Numbered from the stretch's first letter, positions 1 to 5,794 are shown. The stretch is 8,079 nt of DNA from Fidelibacterota bacterium (GCA_023134755.1 JAGLUM010000133.1:1-8079); one strand, 5' to 3'. Made by a program: numbers and translations. Notes: generated from the sequence alone by a model not told the origin.

Positions 1-4
1 TAAT

Positions 5-1264
5 TTGAAATTTTTATCGCCTCAGGAAGTCAGGAAGATTGCTGATACCTATGGTACTCCCGTATATGTCTACAGCGAAGATAAACTTCGACAATCTGCT
101 CAAACTGCCTTTCATTTCCCTAATACTTACGGTTTAACAGTGCGCTATGCCATGAAAGCCAATTCGAATTCTGCTATTCTTTCTCTATTTAATTCATTGG
201 ATATCCACTTTGATGCCAGCTCGTCGTATGAAGTCCGGCGACTTATGATGATCGGTATTGATCCTGCCAGAATACAGTTAACAGCACAGGAATTAGCTCC
301 TGATCTTGAAGAACTTGTCAGTATGGGGGTCATTTATAATGCATGTTCACTTCGGCAGTTGGAGGCCTTCGGAGAGCGCTTTCCGCATCATTCCGTGAGT
401 GTACGCATCAATCCCGGTATTGGCAGCGGTCATGCTAACCGGGTAAATGTGGGCGGTCCCGCGTCCAGCTTTGGTATCTGGATCGATTATCTGGATAATG
501 TTAAAGCCATAGCTAAAAAATATGATTTAACCATTAATGCACTGCATACGCATATTGGTTCAGGTTCTGATCCTGCGGTTTGGGAAAAAGTGACCGCGAT
601 GAATCTTGATGTAGTTAAGGCATTCCCGGACGTCACTACCCTGAATATGGGTGGCGGATTTAAAATTGGACGGCTGCCTAATGAGCAAACAACGGATCTA
701 CAGGTGATCGGGAACAAAGTAAAACAGTACTTTGAAGATTTTTATAGGAAAACCGGCCGGAAGATCAAACTCGAAATTGAACCTGGTACCTACCTCGTTG
801 CTGCCAACGGCGCGCTTATCACGGAAATTGATGATAAGGTGGATACGGGGTCCGGAGGTTATATTTTTCTTAAAACCAATACCGGCATGAGCGATATTCT
901 GCGTCCGACCCTCTATGGTGTCCGGCATGTTATTCAGCTTGTACCGCGGTCCGGCGATATGCCAAAAGAAACAGAAAATGTGGTAGTTGTCGGCCATTCC
1001 TGTGAAAGCGGGGATATTTTAACACCTACCGTAGGTGATTCTGAAGGCGTAGACACGATCACACTTCCCAAAACAACTATCGGTGATCTTCTGCTCATCG
1101 AAGATGCGGGTGCATATTGTTCTTCTATGTGTGCCGTAAATTATAATTCCTTTCCGCAAATCCCTGAAATCATGATCCGCAGCAATGGAGATCATGTGCT
1201 GATCCGTAAAAGACAGTTAATTGAACAAATGATTCAAAACGAAACTCAAAATCTGCAGTTCTAA
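5..1264 (+). CDS. lysA: Diaminopimelate decarboxylase (PLP-dependent, fold type III)
   Basis: Probably catalyses the last step of lysine synthesis in the cytoplasm, meso-diaminopimelate to L-lysine plus CO2. Seen in the 419-aa product: YAMKAN at residues 48-53 with the expected PLP-binding Lys51, HTHIGSG at 181-187, the glycine-rich GGGF at 216-219, EPGTY at 259-263, CESGD at 333-337 supplying the active-site Cys of the partner subunit, and DAGAY at 367-371. Order and length fit the alanine-racemase-like barrel plus C-terminal beta domain of LysA. The start used is TTG at 5-7; it gives a natural N-terminus, but the frame is open to the window edge, so an upstream start cannot be excluded. rsmI follows after one base, suggesting one transcript. 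Related decarboxylases (ornithine/arginine type) share the fold; the CESGD motif and overall pattern favour LysA, but substrate is inferred. Confidence 0.88.
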   Translation: MKFLSPQEVRKIADTYGTPVYVYSEDKLRQSAQTAFHFPNTYGLTVRYAMKANSNSAILSLFNSLDIHFDASSSYEVRRLMMIGIDPARIQLTAQELAPDLEELVSMGVIYNACSLRQLEAFGERFPHHSVSVRINPGIGSGHANRVNVGGPASSFGIWIDYLDNVKAIAKKYDLTINALHTHIGSGSDPAVWEKVTAMNLDVVKAFPDVTTLNMGGGFKIGRLPNEQTTDLQVIGNKVKQYFEDFYRKTGRKIKLEIEPGTYLVAANGALITEIDDKVDTGSGGYIFLKTNTGMSDILRPTLYGVRHVIQLVPRSGDMPKETENVVVVGHSCESGDILTPTVGDSEGVDTITLPKTTIGDLLLIEDAGAYCSSMCAVNYNSFPQIPEIMIRSNGDHVLIRKRQLIEQMIQNETQNLQF

Positions 1265-1265
1265 T

Positions 1266-1943
1266 ATGAAATTGATACCATCTACTCTGTATATTGTTGC
1301 TACACCTATCGGTAATCTCGAAGATATCACATTTCGAGCTGTTCAGGTATTAAAAGACGTTGATACCATTATTTGTGAAGATACACGGGTTACCGGCAGG
1401 CTCCTCGCACGCTATGAAATACCGAAAAAGCCCCTTATCCCCCATTATAAAAATCAGGAAGCAAAAGCCATTGTACCGGTCATCAAACAACTGCAGGAAG
1501 GAAAAACGCTTGCTCTTGTTTCCGACGCGGGTACCCCAGGGATTTCTGACCCCGGCTTCTATCTTGTATCTGAAATTGTAAAAGCAGGTTTTAGGGTCGA
1601 GCCTATTCCGGGTCCGGCCGCGGTAACTGCCCTGCTTTCTGTGTCCCATATTCCCAATCAGCATTTTTACTTTGAAGGATTTTTACCCCATAAAAAGGGC
1701 CGGCAAACCCGATTGAAATACCTGGCTGAAATGGACTGCGGCGTTGTATTTTACGAATCTACACATCGTATAATGAAATTTTTAACTGAGATAGCAGACT
1801 ATTTCGGTAAGCGGGAGCTTCTGATCGGAAGGGAACTGACTAAAATACACGAAACTATTTTTAGAGGCAGCTGCTCAGAAGCCATTGCCTTTTTTACAGA
1901 GCATTCTGTTAAAGGAGAATTTGTTATATACGTATCCAATTGA
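1266..1943 (+). CDS. rsmI: 16S rRNA (cytidine1402-2'-O)-methyltransferase RsmI
   Basis: SAM-dependent methyltransferase expected to 2'-O-methylate C1402 in the decoding centre of 16S rRNA. Seen in 225 aa: ATPIGNLEDIT at residues 12-22, CEDTR at 37-41, SDAGTPGISDPG at 86-97, the PGPAA turn at 115-119, EGFLPHKKGR at 137-146, FYESTHR at 162-168 and RELTKIHE at 189-196, the standard order for this tetrapyrrole-methylase-fold family. It is shorter than the roughly 286-aa E. coli protein and lacks the small C-terminal extension; short forms are known, so this is not necessarily a truncation. The ATG follows the lysA stop (TAATATG) with no clear Shine-Dalgarno sequence, so translational coupling is likely. 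Its stop, read AAT-TGA, lies inside the outermost heptad of the downstream inverted repeat, so the last Asn and the stop are repeat-derived. Confidence 0.93.
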   Translation: MKLIPSTLYIVATPIGNLEDITFRAVQVLKDVDTIICEDTRVTGRLLARYEIPKKPLIPHYKNQEAKAIVPVIKQLQEGKTLALVSDAGTPGISDPGFYLVSEIVKAGFRVEPIPGPAAVTALLSVSHIPNQHFYFEGFLPHKKGRQTRLKYLAEMDCGVVFYESTHRIMKFLTEIADYFGKRELLIGRELTKIHETIFRGSCSEAIAFFTEHSVKGEFVIYVSN

Positions 1944-1971
1944 CAATTGAGAATTGACAAAGGACAATTGA
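1937..1971. repeat. Left heptad repeat arm
   Basis: Five contiguous 7-bp units in register: CAATTGA (1937-1943), CAATTGA (1944-1950), GAATTGA (1951-1957), CAAAGGA (1958-1964), CAATTGA (1965-1971). Positions 1943-1971 match the reverse complement of 2500-2528 at 28 of 29 bases, the mismatch being G1951. The rsmI stop codon is the TGA of the first unit. Confidence 0.85.
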
Positions 1972-1995
1972 ATTATCAATGCTCAATTGATAATT
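1971..1995. terminator. AT-rich hairpin after rsmI, possible weak bidirectional terminator
   Basis: A perfect 10-bp inverted repeat, AATTATCAAT (1971-1980) and ATTGATAATT (1986-1995), with a 5-base loop, lying between the rsmI stop and the stop of the convergent four-helix-bundle gene. It has no GC-rich stem and no long T tract, so intrinsic termination would be weak. It may simply be part of the repeat cassette. Confidence 0.4.
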
Positions 1996-1999
1996 TAAC

Positions 2000-2359
2000 T
2001 CAATTAATATTTAGATTCTTCTTTGTTGTTTTAACAATTGTTTGCAGAATCTTATTAATCTCAATACAATCGTCCATAAGGCTCTGAGTCTCTTTACCAA
2101 AGTAATTGGTTCGCATTAATATCTCGATCCAATATTCCGTTTCACTGGCTTCTTTTAAAGCAATATTTGTTTTTGAAAGAAAGTCTCTTTTACTTTGAGC
2201 CTGTATCGCCTCTTTCATGTTCGCGCCTATACTTGTTCCGGCCTTTAACAATTGTTTTGACATAACATATTCTTTTCTGTCATTTTGCAAATACTGATAT
2301 GCTTTTACAATTCGAATAGCGAAACTGATACTTTTATTGAGTATAGGATTTGTCCCCAT
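2000..2359 (-). CDS. Four-helix-bundle protein (S23/IVP-like, TIGR02436 type)
   Basis: A 119-aa all-helical protein of the family first seen encoded in 23S rRNA intervening sequences; its biochemical role is unknown. Seen: the family pattern from an N-terminal SISFAIRIVKAYQYL helix through SKQLLKAGTSIGANMKEA, AQSKRDFLSK and IALKEASETEYWIEIL, with full-length start and end. The ATG is preceded by a good GGGAGG ribosome site. The C-terminus is Asn followed by TGA read from a CAATTGA-type unit, as in both neighbouring genes. It lies between inverted heptad arms, and is intact with normal family residues, so it appears to be under selection or recently acquired. DGR Avd proteins have a similar fold, but no reverse transcriptase or template repeat is nearby. 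No signal peptide or membrane segment is seen. Confidence 0.85.
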   Translation of the reverse strand: MGTNPILNKSISFAIRIVKAYQYLQNDRKEYVMSKQLLKAGTSIGANMKEAIQAQSKRDFLSKTNIALKEASETEYWIEILMRTNYFGKETQSLMDDCIEINKILQTIVKTTKKNLNIN

Positions 2360-2364
2360 TTCGT

Positions 2365-2370
2365 CCTCCC
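2365..2370 (-). promoter_or_regulatory. Strong Shine-Dalgarno site of the four-helix-bundle gene
   Basis: Read on the minus strand this is GGGAGG followed by five bases (ACGAA) and the ATG at 2359. It fixes the start codon and shows that the host uses canonical SD-led initiation. Confidence 0.7.
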
Positions 2371-2383
2371 TTTTTCAATTGAT

Positions 2384-2479
2384 AATGGAAAATTGACAAT
2401 TACTGGCAATAAATTAATTGAAATAATCAGTAACTTTCAAGCCCTTATTGATTAATGTGATGGAGATCAATTATCCATT
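2384..2479. repeat. Nested AT-rich inverted-repeat block
   Basis: Two concentric inverted repeats. The outer arms are 2384-2396 (AATGGAAAATTGA) and 2467-2479, whose reverse complement is AATGGATAATTGA (12 of 13 match). Inside them ATTAAT and AATAA (2413-2418, 2422-2426) can pair with TTATT and ATTAAT (2445-2449, 2451-2456). The AATTGA ends resemble the heptads of the outer arms. This fills the gap between the bundle gene and the receptor stop, and no coding sequence was found in it. It could fold as DNA cruciform or RNA; function is unknown. Confidence 0.55.
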
Positions 2480-2492
2480 GATAACTGTTAAT

Positions 2493-2527
2493 TTAATTGT
2501 CAATTGTCCTTTGTCAATTGTCAATTG
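2493..2527. repeat. Right heptad repeat arm
   Basis: On the minus strand, from outside inward: CAATTGA (2527-2521), CAATTGA (2520-2514), CAAAGGA (2513-2507), CAATTGA (2506-2500) and a degenerate CAATTAA (2499-2493). It mirrors the left arm, including the variant CAAAGGA unit, but that unit sits third here and fourth on the left. The TGA of the outermost unit is the stop codon of the receptor gene. Confidence 0.85.
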
Positions 2528-4986
2528 TTAAACATTAGCGACCAATTCAAATAAAAGTTACGCGTTGCCGCGGGCCAGTAATTATCAATACGTTCATCCG
2601 GTGAATTATAATAAGAGTATCCAAAAGTTTCATAAAGCGCGTTAAATAGATTGTTTACGCGTATATCAATGACGTGCCGCATACCAAGAACTTTAAAGGG
2701 AACACGGACACCAATATCTGCGACCCAATATGCCGGAATTGCTGATGATTCCGTATTCATAAAATCGATATACTGCTTTCCAATATATTTTATATTGAAC
2801 CATGGTTGAAATATTTTATAATTATAGAATATCCGTGCTTTCATTTGAAATGATGGAAATGCGGGAATAGTTTTCCCTGCATAATCCGCGATACCGCCAA
2901 AACCGCCCCATCCGAGTGAATCGGCTGTAAATTCGACAAAATGATTATCAGACAGATTCATATTTGCATGAATATCAAATTGATGTATCGGAACATGCAG
3001 CGCAAATTCAATTCCCTGATGCAGGGTTTTTGGTGCATTCCCGCGCAAAACATCATCTGTATCACGGTAGCGGTAATATACCGGTATCAGCTCATTCCGA
3101 AAATCCATTCTATACGCATTTAGAGCAAAATTTATATCTTCTGTGATATAATCCAATCCCCATTCAATATCGACCAGAGACTCATGGCTGATCAAGGGAT
3201 CGGTAACCGTTCCTCCGTAGGGGTTCACAACCGCTGCAGGGACATTGGGATCATTATCATCATATAGATCATTGCTTGATGGCTCCCGCTTGGATGTTGA
3301 AATATTTACATAACTCGATAAGCGGTCTGTTATATTATACCGCAGTCCTACCCGGCCATCGAAAAAATGATACGGGATAATAAAATGAAAAGGATTGGTA
3401 AAAATACCCACGGTATCTTGCTGTACTTCATAACGGTGCATGAGATACCTTATATCACCTTGAATAAAAAACTTTTCATTCAGGGTAATCAAATCCTGAA
3501 TATAGAAGGAAAAAGATGATTTTTGGGTCGCGTTATTATAAAAGCGATGTTCAGAACCAACGTAACCGTAATCTTCAATAAATAGCACTTCGCCATAATG
3601 CTTCGATGCATACAGGCGAAAATCACCGCCCAGAGTCAACATGTATTTCGGCTGACTGAAGGTATAATGATATACACTGCCTATATAATGATTATCCAAC
3701 CATTTACGGCAGATCAAATCAACTTCATTGGTATCATCAACGGCGCTTCTTACATTAAATTCATCCGGATCAGCCTCGCCTTTAAACTGCTGATAATAGC
3801 CTTTGCCATTGACATAATACAAGGTTGCATATATTTTTGAATTTTCGCTGAGAATATGCGTATGGTTTACAAAAAGCAATGATTGTGTGAACACGTCCTG
3901 ATTCACATCACTGTATCCGCCCTGATAGCTTGTATCCGCGTAAAAATTATAACGTCTGTCATTCATGTCGTCAAGATCAAATCCGTACTGCGGACTTACA
4001 CCGTCCCAGGAAAAGTTTGTAACCTGATTTCCCCAGAGATATTCGACGCGTGTCATATGGGTTGGCTGCATCCATTGCATAGCTACATGCGCTGATTGTT
4101 GGTCCGTTCCGCTCCCGATACGATACCCCGCACTGTTTAGATCTGATAAACGGAATGAAAAAGATATCCCCTGTTCGGGGAATGGTTTTCCGGTATAGGC
4201 AATGGACCGCTTTTCACTTGGGGCATTCAGGTTATTTCTGTCTATATAATTCCCGTAAGCAATCGATGCTTTTACACCGGGATCCAATTTTGATATATCG
4301 CTTTCTATATTGACAGAACCGCCAAATGCGGTAGAAGACAAGGAATTGCCGATACCGCGCTGAACCTGAATATCAGAAGCATCACTAAGTACATCTCCGT
4401 GATCCACCCAGTATACAGCGTGGGCTTCAGGATCATTCAGTGGAACACCATTATACATCACGCCAATACGATCTTGTGTAAATCCCCGGATACTGAGATA
4501 GGTATAACCAATACCGTTCCCGGCATCTGAATACGCATAAACCCCGGGTTCCATATCCAAAACCATGGGCACATCCTGCTGATGATATAAGCGGTCAATA
4601 TCCTTTCTTTCCAGTGTTGAAAAAGCAATGGGTGTTTTTCCGCTGATAGCGCGATGCGCCGAAACCAAAACTTCTTCAGCATGCAGAACTATCGGTACCA
4701 ACTCAATATAATGATCAGAGCTGTCACAGGAAATAGTCTGTGACGCATAACCAATATGCGATACCTTTATTTGAACGGGGAATTTGGCTGCATGTAATGA
4801 AAACTTCCCGTATTTATCCGTATAGGTCCCGGTTTTATTGTCAGTATTTTCTATACTTACCGAAATAATCGCTTTCTGTGTTTCTGCATTGACGATAGTG
4901 CCCCCGATGATTCGGGGTATGGATTGCCCGAGGGCAGGTACGAGAGTTGCGCAGAGCAGCGCAACGAAAGGTATAAAATGTTTCAT
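2521..4986 (-). CDS. TonB-dependent outer-membrane receptor, TPP-riboswitch controlled (candidate thiamine importer)
   Basis: An 821-aa outer-membrane beta-barrel transporter energised by TonB-ExbBD. Seen: signal peptide at residues 1-20 (cleavage probably after ALG), carboxypeptidase-D-regulatory-like domain at about 26-101 ending VSHIGYASQTI, a TonB-box-like EEVLVSA at 104-110, a plug domain to about 228 containing SIRGFTQDRIGVMYNGVPLNDPEAH and QVQRGIGNSLSSTAFGGSVNI, then a long barrel with alternating strands. GGAGG sits five bases before the ATG, inside the 3' end of a TPP riboswitch. From that control, thiamine, a thiamine phosphate or a pyrimidine/thiazole precursor is the likely substrate, as known for riboswitch-linked receptors in Bacteroides. 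The gene is apparently monocistronic: no PnuT or thi gene lies beside it. The C-terminus is LMF followed by Asn-Asn, where Phe is the usual last residue of such barrels; the extra residues come from the heptad repeat. Confidence 0.9.
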   Translation of the reverse strand: MKHFIPFVALLCATLVPALGQSIPRIIGGTIVNAETQKAIISVSIENTDNKTGTYTDKYGKFSLHAAKFPVQIKVSHIGYASQTISCDSSDHYIELVPIVLHAEEVLVSAHRAISGKTPIAFSTLERKDIDRLYHQQDVPMVLDMEPGVYAYSDAGNGIGYTYLSIRGFTQDRIGVMYNGVPLNDPEAHAVYWVDHGDVLSDASDIQVQRGIGNSLSSTAFGGSVNIESDISKLDPGVKASIAYGNYIDRNNLNAPSEKRSIAYTGKPFPEQGISFSFRLSDLNSAGYRIGSGTDQQSAHVAMQWMQPTHMTRVEYLWGNQVTNFSWDGVSPQYGFDLDDMNDRRYNFYADTSYQGGYSDVNQDVFTQSLLFVNHTHILSENSKIYATLYYVNGKGYYQQFKGEADPDEFNVRSAVDDTNEVDLICRKWLDNHYIGSVYHYTFSQPKYMLTLGGDFRLYASKHYGEVLFIEDYGYVGSEHRFYNNATQKSSFSFYIQDLITLNEKFFIQGDIRYLMHRYEVQQDTVGIFTNPFHFIIPYHFFDGRVGLRYNITDRLSSYVNISTSKREPSSNDLYDDNDPNVPAAVVNPYGGTVTDPLISHESLVDIEWGLDYITEDINFALNAYRMDFRNELIPVYYRYRDTDDVLRGNAPKTLHQGIEFALHVPIHQFDIHANMNLSDNHFVEFTADSLGWGGFGGIADYAGKTIPAFPSFQMKARIFYNYKIFQPWFNIKYIGKQYIDFMNTESSAIPAYWVADIGVRVPFKVLGMRHVIDIRVNNLFNALYETFGYSYYNSPDERIDNYWPAATRNFYLNWSLMFNN

Positions 4987-4990
4987 GTTT

Positions 4991-5070
4991 TCCTCCGCCG
5001 GTATTACCCGGATCAGGTTCGAGGGTTCATCTCAGCCAACGGAACTTCTCCTTCCGCAGCGCCCCTAACG
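4991..5070 (-). promoter_or_regulatory. TPP riboswitch (THI element)
   Basis: Reading the minus strand from 5070 to 4991, the conserved THI landmarks appear in order: GGGGCGC (5065-5059), a variable hairpin CGGAA/TTCCG (5056-5052 with 5044-5040), GGCTGAGAT (5037-5029), ACCC (5026-5023) able to pair with GGGG, GAACCTGATC (5020-5011), and CGGGTAATACCGGCGGAGG (5010-4992). TPP binding is known for this class. Here the terminal GGAGG is also the Shine-Dalgarno site of the receptor gene, so TPP binding should hide it and block translation initiation. No intrinsic terminator follows the aptamer, which agrees with translational rather than transcriptional control. Confidence 0.96.
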
Positions 5071-5077
5071 TATTCCT

Positions 5078-5107
5078 AAGATAGAACATTTCAATGAACA
5101 ATGTCAA
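5078..5107 (-). promoter_or_regulatory. Sigma70-like promoter for the riboswitch-receptor unit
   Basis: On the minus strand a perfect -35 TTGACA (5107-5102) is followed by an 18-bp spacer and a -10 TATCTT (5083-5078, four of six consensus bases). A start about seven bases further would begin the transcript just before the GGGGCGC of the riboswitch, as expected for a leader of this type. The -10 match is modest. Confidence 0.6.
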
Positions 5108-5155
5108 GAGGTATGTTGTAAATTCTGAACGGCAAAAATTTATGAGTGGAAGAAG

Positions 5156-5177
5156 CGGAGAGCGAGAGAATGGGAGA
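5156..5177. repeat. Left purine-rich inverted repeat of the second cassette
   Basis: Plus strand: CGGAGAG (5156-5162), nine bases, GGGAGA (5172-5177). It ends two bases from the stop codon of the enclosed gene. The purine-rich run begins earlier, at about 5144, with less exact units. Confidence 0.55.
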
Positions 5178-5179
5178 TT

Positions 5180-5584
5180 TTACTTCAATCCCCATTTGTT
5201 TGCGGAACGGCGCATATTAACGAGCATGCCAATGATTTCATCATAAGCTTTGCGGCAAGAACAATGTATTTCAGGATTAATGAATTTACATTCCAATGCA
5301 AAATCTAACCAATTCTGTGATTCAGCTGCCTCGGCTTCACTTTCGTTCAATTTAGAAGCAAATGACCGAGGATATATTCTTCTGCGGAATGCTTCCACAA
5401 TATTACTACAAACCGACCGGCTAGATCGCCTAATCTGATCAGTTAATGAATAGAGTTCTTCTTTAGGAAATGTTTTTGATAGTTCGTAGATCTTCATTGA
5501 AAGGCTGAAGGCTTTTTGATATACCTTTAATTGTCTGTGATCATGAATGATATTCACGTGCATTTCTCCACTTCTCCCCCGCAT
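5180..5584 (-). CDS. Four-helix-bundle protein (S23/IVP-like), second type
   Basis: Up to 134 aa, all-helical, of the 23S-rRNA-intervening-sequence protein family; molecular role unknown. Seen: QLKVYQKAFSLSMKIYELSKTFPKEE, then YSLTDQIRRSSRSVCSNIVEAFRRRIYP, SKLNESEAEAAESQNWLDFALECKFI and a C-terminal MRRSANKW, the usual order and full length. It belongs to a different branch of the family from the protein at 2000-2359 and is clearly diverged from it. The start is uncertain. ATG at 5584 has GGAG five bases ahead but would make the first residues (MRGRSGE) from the flanking repeat. ATG at 5563 gives 127 aa and a more typical N-terminus, with GGAG only two bases away. It is the only gene between the receptor promoter and the M16 peptidase terminator. 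Confidence 0.85.
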   Translation of the reverse strand: MRGRSGEMHVNIIHDHRQLKVYQKAFSLSMKIYELSKTFPKEELYSLTDQIRRSSRSVCSNIVEAFRRRIYPRSFASKLNESEAEAAESQNWLDFALECKFINPEIHCSCRKAYDEIIGMLVNMRRSANKWGLK

Positions 5585-5594
5585 CCCCTCTCCG
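5573..5594. repeat. Right purine-rich inverted repeat of the second cassette
   Basis: On the minus strand: CGGAGAG (5594-5588), nine bases, GGGAGA (5578-5573). It overlaps the ribosome site and, if the upstream start is used, the first codons of the four-helix-bundle gene. Confidence 0.55.
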
Positions 5595-5663
5595 TTTCAG
5601 CAACAATAATACACTGAATATACTATAAATAAACGGAAAAAAAATTTTATGCAAAGAAGTGTG

Positions 5664-5692
5664 ATGAATATCACCTTATTCATATTTTTTTT
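5664..5692 (+). terminator. Weak hairpin plus T tract in the intergenic gap
   Basis: ATGAATA (5664-5670) and TATTCAT (5677-5683) form a 7-bp stem with a 6-base loop, followed by eight T residues (5685-5692). The stem is AT-only and no plus-strand gene precedes it, so a terminator role is doubtful. Apart from this and the strong terminator at 5747-5781, nothing recognisable was found in 5595-5794. Confidence 0.25.
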
Positions 5693-5746
5693 CTCTCCTT
5701 CTTTCCACGGCTCTACCTTTGTACGCACATTATATTTTCATCTAAT

Positions 5747-5781
5747 CATAAAAAAGGGCAGTCAAACTGCCCTTTTTTATG
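5747..5781 (-). terminator. Rho-independent terminator of the M16 peptidase gene
   Basis: A perfect inverted repeat with 16-bp arms (5747-5762 and 5766-5781) around a 3-base loop. The GC core is GGGCAGT/ACTGCCC, with a run of six A on one side and six T on the other, so it can work in both directions. It begins 13 bases after the stop codon of the minus-strand peptidase gene and insulates it from the cassette to the left. Confidence 0.9.
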
Positions 5782-5794
5782 ATGTAAATATCAA

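Larger units (their letters stand above)
1937..2527. mobile_element. Candidate four-helix-bundle cassette with CAATTGA-heptad inverted ends
   Basis: A unit of about 590 bp between the convergent rsmI and receptor genes. Seen: inverted heptad arms at both ends (1943-1971 against 2500-2528, 28 of 29 bases complementary), one minus-strand four-helix-bundle gene, and a nested inverted-repeat block. No transposase, no recognisable target-site duplication and no reverse transcriptase are present. Calling it mobile is an inference from the terminal symmetry, the base composition, which is richer in A and T than the flanks, and the way both neighbouring genes end inside the arms. It could instead be a locally expanded short-tandem-repeat region around an ordinary gene. 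Confidence 0.45.
5156..5594. mobile_element. Second candidate four-helix-bundle cassette with purine-rich inverted ends
   Basis: About 440 bp holding one four-helix-bundle gene between 22-bp imperfect inverted repeats (5156-5177 and 5573-5594), which share CGGAGAG, a 9-base spacer and GGGAGA at the same spacing. There is no transposase and no visible target duplication. The layout parallels the first cassette although the repeat sequence is unrelated. Mobility is an inference. Confidence 0.35.

Noticed and set aside
698..1664. Minus-strand open frames opposite lysA and rsmI
   Set aside because: They are antisense shadows of two confidently identified enzymes, with low-complexity, unrecognisable products.
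1266..1943. rsmI as a pseudogene because it is about 60 residues shorter than the E. coli protein
   Set aside because: All catalytic and SAM-site motifs are present and in order. Short versions without the C-terminal extension occur, and only the last one or two residues look repeat-derived.
2000..2359. Diversity-generating retroelement with the bundle protein as Avd
   Set aside because: There is no reverse transcriptase and no template/variable repeat pair in the window. The sequence fits the S23/IVP-type family better than Avd.
1937..2527. CRISPR array from the regularly spaced short repeats
   Set aside because: The units are 7 bp, contiguous and without spacers, and no cas gene is present.
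1931..2535. Target-site duplication flanking the first cassette
   Set aside because: The bases just outside the arms (TATC on the left, TTAAAC on the right) do not match, so no duplication can be claimed.
4838..5068. Plus-strand open frame across the receptor start and riboswitch
   Set aside because: It is antisense to the signal-peptide region and the highly conserved TPP aptamer, which fully explain the sequence.
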